A stretch of 46,945 nucleotides of DNA. It comes from Gammaproteobacteria bacterium. Lineage in GTDB: Bacteria > Pseudomonadota > Gammaproteobacteria > Steroidobacterales > Steroidobacteraceae. The notes under the pieces were generated by a model. That model saw only the letters and a program-made list of their open reading frames with translations, ran no database searches and was not told where the DNA came from. Location of the stretch: NCBI GenBank assembly GCA_003164785.1, contig PLUE01000051.1, positions 1 to 46,945 of the forward strand. Direction: 5' to 3'. The position numbers and the translations under genes are program-made. Shown here in pieces: positions 9,063-19,792 of the stretch. The stretch's first letter is position 1; every line of letters begins with the position of its first letter.

Positions 9063-12000
9063 CTACCGTTGGAACGTTGATCTCCGATTTGCGCGCGTCG
9101 CATCGACGCACGCGGTCAAACGTTCGGCGAGCGTCGCGAGGAACGGAGGGCGAATCATCGTCACGTGATTTCCGGGCACATCGATCAACGTCATCGACGG
9201 ACTGAGGGGCTCCCAGACGCGGCGCGGATCACATAGGGTCGACTCGCGAAGGTCGGAGCGCAGCACCGTCATCGGCACGTCACTCGTGCACGGGCGATAC
9301 GCCGAGAACGCCGCGAGGCCCGCGGCGCGCAACCGCCGGACCGATTCCGGCAGGCGCTCGCCCTCGGGATCCGCGGGCACGGCAGCCTCCGACGCCACGC
9401 GCAGGCGCCTGACCATCGCACGAATCGAGCGGCCGATGCCGGCTGCGATCGCCCATGGCTCCTGGCCGCGCAGGGAGCTGAGATGATGCGCGAGGCGCCT
9501 CCTGAAATGCTCGAGCCACGCGGCACGCGGCCAGTAGCGCTCGTGTACCGTCGAGTCGAGCAGTACGAGCAGCGCCACTCGATCCTCGCCGGCGAGCAAC
9601 CGGGCGATCTCGTAGGCCACGAGTCCGCCTAGCGAGTACCCCGACAGCAGATACGGCCCGTGCGGCTGGAGCACCTTGATCGCCTTGAGATAGATTCGCG
9701 CCATGTCCTCGACGCGGTCGTAGACCGGCTCGCCTGGCTCAAAACCGCTGGCGCGGATCCCGTAAACTGCCGCCTCGGCCGACAGCGCGCGTGCGAGCGG
9801 CCGCAGTTCCATCACCGAACCGCCGTGGCCGTGCACGATGAATAGGGGCATCAACGTATCCCCCGGCCGGAGGAGCACAGGCAGGGGGGAGCTGCGTGGC
9901 GTCGCGGCATTCGCGGCTTGCGTCAGCTCGCGAATCGTCGGGCTGTCGCTGATGGCCGTCAGCGGCAGCTCCCGTCCCGTGAGCCGCTCGATCTGGGAAG
10001 ACAGCTTTACCGCTTCAAGCGAGCCGCCTCCGATGTCAAAGAAGTTGTCGTCCGCGCCTATTGGGCGCCGATCGAGCGCGGCTTCCCACAACGCCGTCAT
10101 CTGCGCGATCGTGATCTCCCCGGCGCCGGGGGACGCTGTCGGGCTGCCCTTGGCGGCCGCCGTCGACGACGTTCGTTCCACGAGCGCACGCAAGGACGCA
10201 AGGCACTGCGGGTTGCGCAGCGCCTCGCTATTGACCGCAGAACGTCCGTTCAATACGTCGCGGGCACTTCGCTCCGAGCGTTTGCCGCTGTAGGTGACGG
10301 GTAGCTCGGGAACGGCCAGCACCACAGCCGGAACGTGTGCCGCGGAGCCGCGTTCCGCGAGCTCGCGTCGAATGACGCCGAGGAGTCGCTCGTCGAGAGC
10401 AGCTCCGTCCCGCAGCACGAGCAGGAGGACGAGGCGGGAGCCGCCGATCTCGACCGGTAGCGCCTGATCGACGACCATCGCGTCGGTGATTTCGGGCACG
10501 TGCTCGAGGATCCGATAAATTTCTGCCGGTCCGATGCGAACGCCGCGGACGTTCAGGATGCCGTCCGAACGTCCGTGCATCCGGGCGCTGCCTTCGGCCG
10601 TGAACTCGATCAGGTCGCCGTGGGTCCAATAGCCCGGATTCTGGCTGAAGTAGATTTCGTGGAACAGGGTTCCGTCGGGATCGTGCAAGAGTCCGACGGG
10701 ACGCGACGGGAACGGATTCGCGCAGACGAGTTCGCCGATCCCGTTCGCGCGCGTGCTGCCCGGCGCGAGCGCCCGGACGTCGAGCCCGAGGCTGCGGCTC
10801 TGGCACTCGGCGCCGTAGGCCGCGACGTTCGGGTTGCCGAGTACGAAGCATCCGATGATGTCGGTGCCGCCGGAGATGGACTGTATGGGCACTCGCTTCA
10901 CGTGCTGCGACAGCCAGTCCTGCTGACGGGGCGCGAGGATCGAGCCCGTCGACATCACGGACCGCAGCAGAGCCACGTCGAGGCCGGCTGTGAATGCCGC
11001 GGAGCTCCGCTCGCACATCTGGAGGTAGCCGGGGCTCGTCCCAAACGCGGTGACCTGCTCCTCTGACACGATGCGCCAGAGTATATCGGCCGAGGCCACC
11101 GGTCCTGCGTAGAGTACTAACTCCACGCCACTGGCAAGCGCCGACAGCTGCCAGTTCCACATCATCCACCCGGTCGATGTATGGAAGAAGAGCGTATCCG
11201 TCGTCCCGAGATCGCAGTGCAGACGATGTTCCTTCACGTGCTCGAGGAGCGTGCCCCCGGCTCCGTGCACGAGAGCCTTCGGGACACCGGTCGTGCCCGA
11301 GGTGAACAGAATGAAGAGGGGGTGATCGAACGGCAGTCGCGGCCACGAGCCAGCACGCTCGGAATTTGCCGCGATGAGCTGCGCAGCCCGAAGGACCGGG
11401 ACGGTCGCGGTGACCGGCGCAGCGTCCGAATCGAGCACTATGAGCGCCCGCATGGAGGGCAGTGCCCCGACGAGGGTCGTGACGCGGCTGCGCAACTGGT
11501 TGTGGTGACTGGCGAAACTCCCCGACAGGTCGACAAATAGCACCACGGGCTCGATGCGCTGCAAGCGAGTCAGGAGCGCATCATTGCCGAGTTCCGGCGC
11601 GAGCGTCGAGATCGCGCAACCGACTGCGCTCGCCGCGAGCACCGCGATCACTGCTTCCCCGGTGTTGTAGGCGATCAGCGCGACCCGGTCCCCGGGCCCG
11701 AGTCCAAGCCCGGCGAGCGCCACCGAAAACGCTTCGACCTCGCGCCGGAGTTCGCCGCGCGTCCAGCGCCTCGTTGTGCCATTCGCGGTGGTGAAGCGCA
11801 GCGCAGGCCGGGAGGCTTCCATGCCGGCGCCGTCGAGACGCAGAAGATTCTCGGCGTAGTTGAGCCGTAATCCCGGAAAGAACCGCGCAGCCTCGCAATC
11901 CGTCGACGTCACTGCAGGGGCGCTTTCGCCCTCGTACAAGAGGCCCGACCACTCCAGAAAGGCGTTCCAGAAGCGGCCGGATTGACCGACGCTGAACGCA

Positions 12001-12155
12001 TCGAAGGACGGGTACTCGTCAAAGCTCTGACCCGTCAAGGCCTCGCAGTGCCGGATAAAGGCCGTCAGTCGCGTCCGGGCGATCTCGGCCGAAGATGGGA
12101 GGTAGATCGGCACGCGCCCCACCGCGTCCGGGGGACGCTCGTTGTTTGTCACCAT
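9063..12155 (-). CDS. Three-domain NRPS-like protein: acetoacetyl-CoA synthetase-like adenylation, carrier protein, thioesterase
   Basis: 1030 residues from the ATG at 12155; the frame is open to 12269 but the extra N-terminus looks non-coding. Residues ~10-660 resemble acetoacetyl-CoA synthetase, not a usual amino-acid A domain. There is an N-terminal ACS-type segment, then the P-loop TSGTTGVPKALVHGAGGTLLEH, STGWMMWNWQLS, YWTHGDL and the C-terminal catalytic Lys in TYSGKRSE. A carrier domain follows (~675-755) with the phosphopantetheine Ser in DIGGGSLEAV (about 712). A type I thioesterase closes the protein (~765-1015): HGHGG, nucleophile Ser in GYSLGG (about 841), and GNHVTM carrying the likely His. 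Inference: it activates a small keto or carboxylic acid, loads it on its own carrier arm and releases or dimerises it. No phosphopantetheinyl transferase or other biosynthetic gene is adjacent. Confidence 0.82.
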   Translation of the reverse strand: MVTNNERPPDAVGRVPIYLPSSAEIARTRLTAFIRHCEALTGQSFDEYPSFDAFSVGQSGRFWNAFLEWSGLLYEGESAPAVTSTDCEAARFFPGLRLNYAENLLRLDGAGMEASRPALRFTTANGTTRRWTRGELRREVEAFSVALAGLGLGPGDRVALIAYNTGEAVIAVLAASAVGCAISTLAPELGNDALLTRLQRIEPVVLFVDLSGSFASHHNQLRSRVTTLVGALPSMRALIVLDSDAAPVTATVPVLRAAQLIAANSERAGSWPRLPFDHPLFILFTSGTTGVPKALVHGAGGTLLEHVKEHRLHCDLGTTDTLFFHTSTGWMMWNWQLSALASGVELVLYAGPVASADILWRIVSEEQVTAFGTSPGYLQMCERSSAAFTAGLDVALLRSVMSTGSILAPRQQDWLSQHVKRVPIQSISGGTDIIGCFVLGNPNVAAYGAECQSRSLGLDVRALAPGSTRANGIGELVCANPFPSRPVGLLHDPDGTLFHEIYFSQNPGYWTHGDLIEFTAEGSARMHGRSDGILNVRGVRIGPAEIYRILEHVPEITDAMVVDQALPVEIGGSRLVLLLVLRDGAALDERLLGVIRRELAERGSAAHVPAVVLAVPELPVTYSGKRSERSARDVLNGRSAVNSEALRNPQCLASLRALVERTSSTAAAKGSPTASPGAGEITIAQMTALWEAALDRRPIGADDNFFDIGGGSLEAVKLSSQIERLTGRELPLTAISDSPTIRELTQAANAATPRSSPLPVLLRPGDTLMPLFIVHGHGGSVMELRPLARALSAEAAVYGIRASGFEPGEPVYDRVEDMARIYLKAIKVLQPHGPYLLSGYSLGGLVAYEIARLLAGEDRVALLVLLDSTVHERYWPRAAWLEHFRRRLAHHLSSLRGQEPWAIAAGIGRSIRAMVRRLRVASEAAVPADPEGERLPESVRRLRAAGLAAFSAYRPCTSDVPMTVLRSDLRESTLCDPRRVWEPLSPSMTLIDVPGNHVTMIRPPFLATLAERLTACVDATRANRRSTFQR

Positions 12156-12566
12156 GTTATCTCGTGCTGCCAGGGATTCGGCGTCCACCAAGATGCACAG
12201 ACCGCCATGAACGTCTGGAGCAAGAGTGTGACAGCCTCGATTGCGATATGCATTAAGGAAACAGCACAATGATCGCGGGAAATCACGAATGGTTCATCGG
12301 TTCACAAGGGACAAGCATACTCAACCCAGGAGCAGTTGTTTGTCGGGACCCGGAACAAACCTGGGGGCGCCTGTCACATCGCACGCCCGAATGAAGCGGG
12401 ATTCACAACCGCCTCAGCCGCAGCGCTCAGACCGTGCCCCAGGGCAACCATGCGAACCCGCGGCTTACCGTCCGCTCAAGCGCCCCGAGAAAGTCATTCC
12501 AATCACGCACCCACTGCTTTGAAATCCATCTGCCGCGCAGACTCCTAGCCGGGCGCCCCTGTCCCG
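12156..12566. other. Intergenic region between parC and the AACS-like gene
   Basis: Both neighbours run leftward, so this holds the end of the parC transcript and the promoter of the AACS-like gene. Small plus-strand frames (12241-12522, 12336-12548, 12434-12673) overlap one another, show no recognisable motif and are judged non-coding. The part around 12240-12350 is visibly poorer in GC than its surroundings. I see no clear terminator hairpin with a T-run. Confidence 0.45.
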
Positions 12567-14819
12567 CTACGCCGGCGACACGTCCAGCCGATCGATCTGC
12601 TTGTAGGCGCGCGAGAACCGCTGCCGCCGCTGGCCCTTCTTGTCCTGGAAGGGTTTCAGCTCATCGTACTTGAGCTTCATCGGAGCACTGTTCCCACTGT
12701 AAACGGTCAGCACCTCGCCGGGCGCGACCACGGCCATCGCCACCAGATACTCGTCACGGTCCGCTGATTTCTTGCCCGGAATGCCGTAAAGGTTCTGTCC
12801 CTTGCCCGCGCTCATTTCCTCGATCTGCGACACCGGCATGGCGAGCACCTCACCATCGCTGTTGACGAACACCGCAAACGCATTCTTGTGGGTGATCGGC
12901 TGCGCCGGCAACACGTGGGCATGCTCCGGCACCTTCAGCACGGACTTGCCCTTCTTGTTGCGCGCATACAGCTCGCGCAGCTTCACCGAAAATCCATAGC
13001 CCGCATCGCTCGCGAGCAACCATGGATCGTCCGGCTCGCCGATCAACACGGCCGCGAAGGTCGCGCCGTCCGGGGGATCCACGGTTCCGGACAGCGGCTC
13101 GCCGTAACCGCGCGCCGCCGGCAGTTGGTGCGCGTCCAGACTGTACGCACGTCCGGTCGAGTCGATGAACACCGCCTGCTGCAGGTTCTTGCCGCGCGCC
13201 GCGGCCTGGAATTCGTCGCCGGTCTTGTAGCTCAACGAGCGCGCATCGATCTCATGACCCTTGCCCGCGCGCACCCATCCCAATCGCGACAGCACCACTG
13301 TCGTCGGCTCGCTGGTCAGCAACTCCGCCTGGGAAATCGCCTGAGCCGCCTCGCGCTCCACGAGTTTCGTGCGTCGCTCGTCGCCGTACTCGGCCGCGTC
13401 GCTCAACAGCTCGTCTCGCACCAGCTTGGTCAATCGTGCCTTGCTCTTGAGAATCGCCTGGATCTCGTCGCGCTCGTCGGCGAGCTTCTTCTGCTCCTCG
13501 CGGATCTTCATCTCTTCCAGGCGGGCGAGATGGCGCAGCTTGGTCTCGAGGATCGCCTCGGCCTGGTCCTCGGACAACTTGAAGCGCTTGATGAGAACGG
13601 GCTTCGGGTGATCCTCGGTGCGCACGATGCGGATGACTTCGTCGAGGTTCAGATACGCGATCAGCAACCCGTCGAGGATGTGCAGCCGCGCGCTCAGTTT
13701 GGCGAGCCGGTGACTCAGGCGGCGTGTGACCGTGGACTTGCGGAACTCCAGCCATTCCAGCAGCAACTCCTTCAGCCCCATGACCCGCGGTCGCCCATCC
13801 AACGCAATCACGTTCAGGTTCACGCGGTAGTTGCGCTCGAGATCGGTGGTGGCGAACAAATGGGCCATCAACGCCGCCGTGTCGACGCGGTTGGATTTCG
13901 GCACGATCACCAGCCGGGTGGGGTTCTCGTGGTCGGACTCGTCGCGCAGGTCCTCGACCATCGGCAGCTTCTTCTGCTGCATCTGCGCCGCGATCTGTTC
14001 CTGCACCTTGCTGCCCGATACCTGGAACGGCAGCGCATCGATCACGATGACGCCGTCTTCGATCTCGTAGGTGGCGCGCGCCTTGAAACTGCCCGATCCG
14101 GTCTCGTACATCTGCACGAGATCATCGCGCGGCGACACGATCTCGCCGCCGGTCGGCAGATCCGGGCCCTTGATGCTCGCCATGATCTTGCGGGTCGTCA
14201 GATCCGGATCGTCGAGCAACGCCACGCAGGCCTTGACCACTTCGCGCAGGTTGTGCGGCGGTATGTCGGTGGCCATGCCCACCGCTATACCTGAGCCACC
14301 GTTCAGTAGCAGGTTGGGCACGCGCGCCGGCAGCATCGTGGGCTCCTCCATCGAACCGTCGAAATTGGGCACCCAATCGACCGTGCTCGCGCCCAGCTCC
14401 TGCAGCAACAGCGTGGCGTAGCGCGTCAGCCGCGACTCGGTGTAGCGCATCGCAGCGAACGACTTCGGATCGTCGGTCGAGCCCCAGTTCCCCTGTCCGT
14501 CGACGATGGGATACCGGTAGGCAAAATCCTGGGCCATGTGCACCATGGCCTCGTAGCACGCCGAGTCCCCGTGCGGATGGAACTTGCCGATGACGTCGCC
14601 CACGGTGCGCGCGGATTTCTTGTGCTTGGCGCCGGCCGCGAGCCCCAGTTCGCTCATCGCATAGACGATGCGCCGCTGCACCGGCTTCAGGCCGTCGCCC
14701 AGATGCGGCAGGGCGCGATCCAATATCACGTACATCGAGTAATCGAGGTACGCACGTTCCGCGAAGGACTTGAGAGGCTCTTGCTCGATCCCTTCGAAAT
14801 TGAGTTCTTGATCCTTCAT
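12567..14819 (-). CDS. parC: DNA topoisomerase IV subunit A
   Basis: 750 residues, full length. Cleaves and rejoins DNA in chromosome decatenation with ParE. The catalytic tyrosine lies in [12 protein letters not shown] (Tyr126). The quinolone-determining region reads [11 protein letters not shown], with Ser86 and Glu90 equivalent to the wild-type Ser80 and Glu84 of E. coli. No classic resistance change is seen. The C-terminal half carries the beta-pinwheel domain. The ATG at 14819 has no clear Shine-Dalgarno sequence. Instead it overlaps, as ATGA, the stop of the last of four tandem mini-ORFs that duplicate its own first ten codons. Confidence 0.97.
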   Translation of the reverse strand: MKDQELNFEGIEQEPLKSFAERAYLDYSMYVILDRALPHLGDGLKPVQRRIVYAMSELGLAAGAKHKKSARTVGDVIGKFHPHGDSACYEAMVHMAQDFAYRYPIVDGQGNWGSTDDPKSFAAMRYTESRLTRYATLLLQELGASTVDWVPNFDGSMEEPTMLPARVPNLLLNGGSGIAVGMATDIPPHNLREVVKACVALLDDPDLTTRKIMASIKGPDLPTGGEIVSPRDDLVQMYETGSGSFKARATYEIEDGVIVIDALPFQVSGSKVQEQIAAQMQQKKLPMVEDLRDESDHENPTRLVIVPKSNRVDTAALMAHLFATTDLERNYRVNLNVIALDGRPRVMGLKELLLEWLEFRKSTVTRRLSHRLAKLSARLHILDGLLIAYLNLDEVIRIVRTEDHPKPVLIKRFKLSEDQAEAILETKLRHLARLEEMKIREEQKKLADERDEIQAILKSKARLTKLVRDELLSDAAEYGDERRTKLVEREAAQAISQAELLTSEPTTVVLSRLGWVRAGKGHEIDARSLSYKTGDEFQAAARGKNLQQAVFIDSTGRAYSLDAHQLPAARGYGEPLSGTVDPPDGATFAAVLIGEPDDPWLLASDAGYGFSVKLRELYARNKKGKSVLKVPEHAHVLPAQPITHKNAFAVFVNSDGEVLAMPVSQIEEMSAGKGQNLYGIPGKKSADRDEYLVAMAVVAPGEVLTVYSGNSAPMKLKYDELKPFQDKKGQRRQRFSRAYKQIDRLDVSPA

Positions 14820-15020
14820 GGCCGCGACTTCGCTTTAGGTCCTTCGAAATTGAGTTCTTGATCCTTCATGGCCGCGACTTCGCTTTACGTCCTTCGAAAT
14901 TGAGTTCTTGATCCTTCATGGCCGCGACTTCGCTTTACGTCCTTCGAAATTGAGTTCTTGGTCCTTCATGGGCGCAGCTTCGCTTTAGGGCCTTCGAAAT
15001 TGAGTTCTTGATCTTTCATC
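14791..15020 (-). repeat. 50-bp tandem repeat (4.6 copies) built from the parC start
   Basis: Units begin on the plus strand at 14791, 14841, 14891, 14941 and 14991, exactly 50 bases apart. The last is cut at 15020, just before the parE stop. Each unit is a 30-base piece equal to the first codons of parC (reverse complement begins ATGAAGGATCAAGAACTC) plus a 20-base core close to GCCGCAGCTTCGCTTTAGGG. The first unit is parC itself. Units at 14841 and 14891 are identical. The unit at 14941 has several changes in the core and one in the coding piece. The head-to-tail arrangement without spacers excludes CRISPR. Confidence 0.97.
14816..15019 (-). other. Chain of four overlapping 17-codon mini-ORFs leading into parC
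   Basis: On the minus strand, starts at 15019, 14969, 14919 and 14869 each open a 17-codon frame, [17 protein letters not shown], ending in TGA. Each TGA overlaps the next ATG as ATGA; the last overlaps the parC start at 14819. The first ATG lies three bases downstream of the parE stop. Changes between units in the ten parC-like codons are synonymous (AAA/AAG, GAC/GAT). Every frame is intact, and no unit has an obvious ribosome-binding site. Termination-reinitiation from parE through the chain to parC is an inference from this layout. Whether the peptides are made is unknown. Confidence 0.6.
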
Positions 15021-15021
15021 G

Positions 15022-16911
<1,890 letters not shown>

Positions 16912-17022
16912 TTACCTCAACTCACCCAAGCCGTCGACCGACGAAGGCGGCGGAGTCTAGCATGCGATTCCGCAGCTAATCAGCTGGCACCCAGGGCCAG
17001 GTTCGGCTAGTCTCCCGCCACC

Positions 17023-17292
17023 ATGGGAATCGCAAACTCACAAAATCTCGTCCGCACCGTGCCCGTCCTGCCCCGGCCGTACGGCGTCCGTGTCAGCCTG
17101 CGGCCGGGCGACCCGTTCGCCAAGCTGCTCGGCAGCGATTGGCAAAAGATGCACTGGTACTTTACGGCGGCCGAGCGCGACCAGAAACTCGAGGATATGG
17201 CGCGAAAGCACGAATATTCGCGCATCGGTGACCAACCGGCCCTCGTCTTCGAAAAGGTGGAAAACCTGTCTGAGAGCCGCAGCTTCGCTTGA
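17023..17292 (+). CDS. Small conserved hypothetical protein
   Basis: 89 residues, divergent from parE. It is a basic-to-neutral soluble protein with no signal peptide. Segments PRPYGVRVSLRPGDPFAKLLG, DWQKMHWYFTAAERD and HEYSRIGDQPALVFEKVE look like a short conserved family of proteobacteria. I recall such sequences but cannot name a function. The last 15 codons (VFEKVENLSESRSFA) and the stop are repeated twice downstream in altered codons (see repeat 17245-17394). Reading through the TGA at 17290 leaves the frame open for 33 more codons into the third copy. Confidence 0.72.
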   Translation: MGIANSQNLVRTVPVLPRPYGVRVSLRPGDPFAKLLGSDWQKMHWYFTAAERDQKLEDMARKHEYSRIGDQPALVFEKVENLSESRSFA

Positions 17293-17394
17293 GGGTATTT
17301 GAAAACGTGGAGAATTTGTCGGAAAGCCGCAGCTTCGCTTGAGGGGGTCTTCGAAAAGGTCGAAAACCTCTCCGAAAGCCGCAGCTTCAGCTGA
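17245..17394 (+). repeat. Tandem copies of the 3' end of the small gene, diverged at synonymous sites
   Basis: Three copies begin at 17245, 17295 and 17347 (spacing 50 and 52). Each spells VFE-K/N-VENLSESRSF-A/S followed by TGA. Copy 1 is the true gene end. Copy 2 differs from it at 8 bases, seven of them synonymous; the exception is AAG to AAC. Copy 3 differs by four synonymous third positions plus one replaced codon (GCT to AGC). Copy 2 is out of frame with copy 1, while copy 3 is in frame but beyond the stop. The segment GCCGCAGCTTCGCTTGAGGG (17276-17295) matches the core of the parC repeat at 14971-14990 at 18 of 20 bases. Confidence 0.93.
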
Positions 17395-17424
17395 CGGCAC
17401 TCTCGGCGGGGGTCCCCTCCCCCC

Positions 17425-17466
17425 GCTCGCGCAGCGAGCGCCCTCAGCCGGGGTGTCCTCACCCCG
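17425..17466. terminator. Two hairpins between convergent genes
   Basis: GCTCGC-GCA-GCGAGC (17425-17439) and CGGGGTG-TCCT-CACCCCG (17449-17466) lie between the small plus-strand gene and the autotransporter gene, which converge. A bidirectional terminator is likely, although there is no T-run. Confidence 0.45.
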
Positions 17467-17485
17467 TAAATCCGGCGCGCAGCGC

Positions 17486-19780
17486 CTAAAAAGTCCGACC
17501 CAGGAACAGGTAGAAAGCGCTCGTACCACGCTCGTCGTAGCCCCCTCCCAGGTACAGCGGTCCCAGAAAGGTGTCGAAGGCGAGGAACAGCGATCCGTCC
17601 TTGTGGGTGGATCCCAAGCTCGTGGGAGCGTCCCGGTTCCATACGTCACCCACCTCCAGCGACGCGCCGATATACGCTGGAAACTCGAAAAAACCCTCGC
17701 CGCCGCGCCCGATCTTGCGAAAGTAGATCGCGCGGCTGATCGCATAATTCGGGCCGATCAGCGACATGGGCGCCAAACCCGACAGGTTGAAGAATCCGCC
17801 CAACGAGTAGAACTCCGGAAGCGCGGTGGGTTTCACCTCGCCGTCCAGCGTGCCGCCGGCCGATGTCCACCACAGCAGCGTGTTGCGTCCCAGCGACCGT
17901 GCCACCAGCAAGTCGCCCGAGACACGGTCGCGCACGAAGTCCGATCCCAGATCCGTGCGGTCCGCGTCCCATTGAAGGGAAAACGTCTCCCCTGAGCGCG
18001 GGAAGTGCACGTTGTCGAGCTGGTCGTAACTGAACTTGAGGAACAGCTCGCCAAGGTTGTAGTTCGCTTCGACCAGGTCGGGATCCCCCAAGCGCAGCCG
18101 GGTGGCGCCGTTGGTCCGGTGGAAGCCGGCCCGGATCTCACCCCAATTGCCAAGGTTGCGCCCGACATCGAAATCCGCTTCTACCTCGCGGTCGCGATAG
18201 TCGGCCACCTCCTCGTTGTTCACATAGATCGGCAAATCTCGCGCCTCGATCCTCGCACTCGGCGCCACGAACCAAGTCCGTTCCGCGTCGAGCGGTTGAT
18301 AGAATTCGCTGAACACCCGCGGGTCGCTGCCGATCTGAACGTCCGTCAACGATTCGGCTCCCAGCGTATTGAGCTCGCTCAACAGGAAGCGGGCCGCCGC
18401 GTTATAGCGGGTATTACCCTGAAAATCGTCCTGGAGATTCAATCCGAACCGTACGTAGTTCGGGCCCCAGGATTTGCGCCGTGCCCGCACCTCGAGGCCG
18501 GTCTCGTCGCTATCGTCACTGCTGGCCGCCTCGCCCGACCCTTTCGGCGGCGCCTGATCGACGAGGCTGTAGTCGAGCGTCTCGAAGTTGCCGAGACCGT
18601 AGAGTTCCGTGATGCGCGCGCCCACCTCGTCGAGATTGAGCGGCTTGCCCACCAACGGCTGCATCTCGGCCATGATGGTTTTCTCGTAGCGCTTCGAGTC
18701 GTGGTCGACACGCACGAATTGAATCGGCGGCAATGCGGGTTCGCGGGCGGCCCGCCGCGCCAGGTACCGACCATAGGTCGACTCATCGACGCTCAGGGTG
18801 CGCAGCTTCGGCATGGCGTCACGGGCGGCCGCTTCGCCCTGCGGGATGATGCCGACGGCGGCCGAGAAGTCGGTTTGCGTGGCGGTTCCCACCGAGGGTT
18901 CGATGAGCACGTCCTGCGGGCCCAGGGTGCTTTTTTGACGGTCGCTGTCCTTGCGCACCAGGATCGCCAACATCTGGTTCGAGATGGTGATTGCGGAGTC
19001 CAGCTGCGACCGGTCCTGCAGCGGAAAACTGACGTCGGAAACGATCAAGATATCGGCATTCATCGACCGCGCGACGTCGATGGGCAGGTTCTCGGCGAGG
19101 CCCCCGTCCACCAGCAGACGCCCCTGGTAATCGACCGGCGCGAACACCCCGGGTGCCGATATGCTTGCCCGCATGGCGATGGCCAGGTCGCCCTTGTCCA
19201 ACAAGACGGTGCCTCCCGTCTCCAAATCGGTGGCCACCGCCCGGAACGGCGTCGGGAGACGATCGAAATCGGTGCTGTTGCTGAACGGCAGCGTCAGCTG
19301 GCGCAGGGTCTCCTGCAGTTTCTGGCCCTGGATGAATCCCTTGGGCAGAAGAATCTTCCCGTGCTTCAGGCCCAGCGGCAGTCGCACCAAGAAATTCCTA
19401 TCATCCTGCTTGCGCCGGAACGCCAGATCGCGACGCGGCGGCGTATCGCGGAACGCCTCCTGCCAATCGACCGAGCGCATCGTCAGATCGATGTCGTGCG
19501 CGCTCATCCCGCTCGCGTACAGACCACCCACGACGGCGCCCATGCTGGTGCCGGCAATGCAATCGATGGGAATTCTCAGCTCTTCGAGGACCTTGAGGAC
19601 GCCGATGTGCGCCATGCCGCGCGCCCCGCCGCCTGACAGCACCAGGCAGATCCGGGGGCGGATGGACTTGTGCTGTGCCGCCCCCACATCGTCCGCCGCC
19701 TGCGCATTTCCGCCGAGACCCCAAGCGCAACCGGCCATGAGCACCCAGGCCAGTCGCGATCTTGACGAGTGATTCCCCAT
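17486..19780 (-). CDS. plpD: Patatin-like phospholipase with surface-antigen barrel (PlpD-type, type Vd autotransporter)
   Basis: 764 residues (P. aeruginosa PlpD 728). A signal peptide ends near AQA-ADD. The patatin domain (~40-240) has the oxyanion motif SGGGARGMAHIGVL, the nucleophile GTSMG (Ser79) and the Asp motif DGGLAENLPID, giving a Ser-Asp dyad. A POTRA-like segment (~315-390) follows, then a 16-strand-type BamA/TamA-like barrel ending in LGRTF, with the terminal Phe expected for BamA-dependent insertion. The protein is therefore predicted to expose or release a phospholipase/lysophospholipase A at the surface. The upstream lipoprotein gene ends 12 bases before it, so they may be co-transcribed. 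Confidence 0.9.
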   Translation of the reverse strand: MGNHSSRSRLAWVLMAGCAWGLGGNAQAADDVGAAQHKSIRPRICLVLSGGGARGMAHIGVLKVLEELRIPIDCIAGTSMGAVVGGLYASGMSAHDIDLTMRSVDWQEAFRDTPPRRDLAFRRKQDDRNFLVRLPLGLKHGKILLPKGFIQGQKLQETLRQLTLPFSNSTDFDRLPTPFRAVATDLETGGTVLLDKGDLAIAMRASISAPGVFAPVDYQGRLLVDGGLAENLPIDVARSMNADILIVSDVSFPLQDRSQLDSAITISNQMLAILVRKDSDRQKSTLGPQDVLIEPSVGTATQTDFSAAVGIIPQGEAAARDAMPKLRTLSVDESTYGRYLARRAAREPALPPIQFVRVDHDSKRYEKTIMAEMQPLVGKPLNLDEVGARITELYGLGNFETLDYSLVDQAPPKGSGEAASSDDSDETGLEVRARRKSWGPNYVRFGLNLQDDFQGNTRYNAAARFLLSELNTLGAESLTDVQIGSDPRVFSEFYQPLDAERTWFVAPSARIEARDLPIYVNNEEVADYRDREVEADFDVGRNLGNWGEIRAGFHRTNGATRLRLGDPDLVEANYNLGELFLKFSYDQLDNVHFPRSGETFSLQWDADRTDLGSDFVRDRVSGDLLVARSLGRNTLLWWTSAGGTLDGEVKPTALPEFYSLGGFFNLSGLAPMSLIGPNYAISRAIYFRKIGRGGEGFFEFPAYIGASLEVGDVWNRDAPTSLGSTHKDGSLFLAFDTFLGPLYLGGGYDERGTSAFYLFLGRTF

Positions 19781-19792
19781 AGGGGGAACAGT

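Noticed and set aside
8892..9080. Small gene of 62 codons
   Set aside because: No ribosome-binding site or homology, and it overlaps the end of the AACS-like gene.
12241..12522. Small gene of 93 codons upstream of the AACS-like gene
   Set aside because: Overlaps other equally poor frames, has no motif and an odd composition.
14791..15020. CRISPR-like array
   Set aside because: The 50-bp units are contiguous without variable spacers, contain the parC start, and there are no cas genes.
17007..17642. 211-codon minus-strand frame across the 17.3-kb repeats
   Set aside because: The repeats do not keep a constant reading frame on this strand, whereas the plus strand shows synonymous-only divergence; it also overlaps three other features.
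18005..19636. 543-codon plus-strand open frame
   Set aside because: Antisense shadow of the patatin autotransporter.
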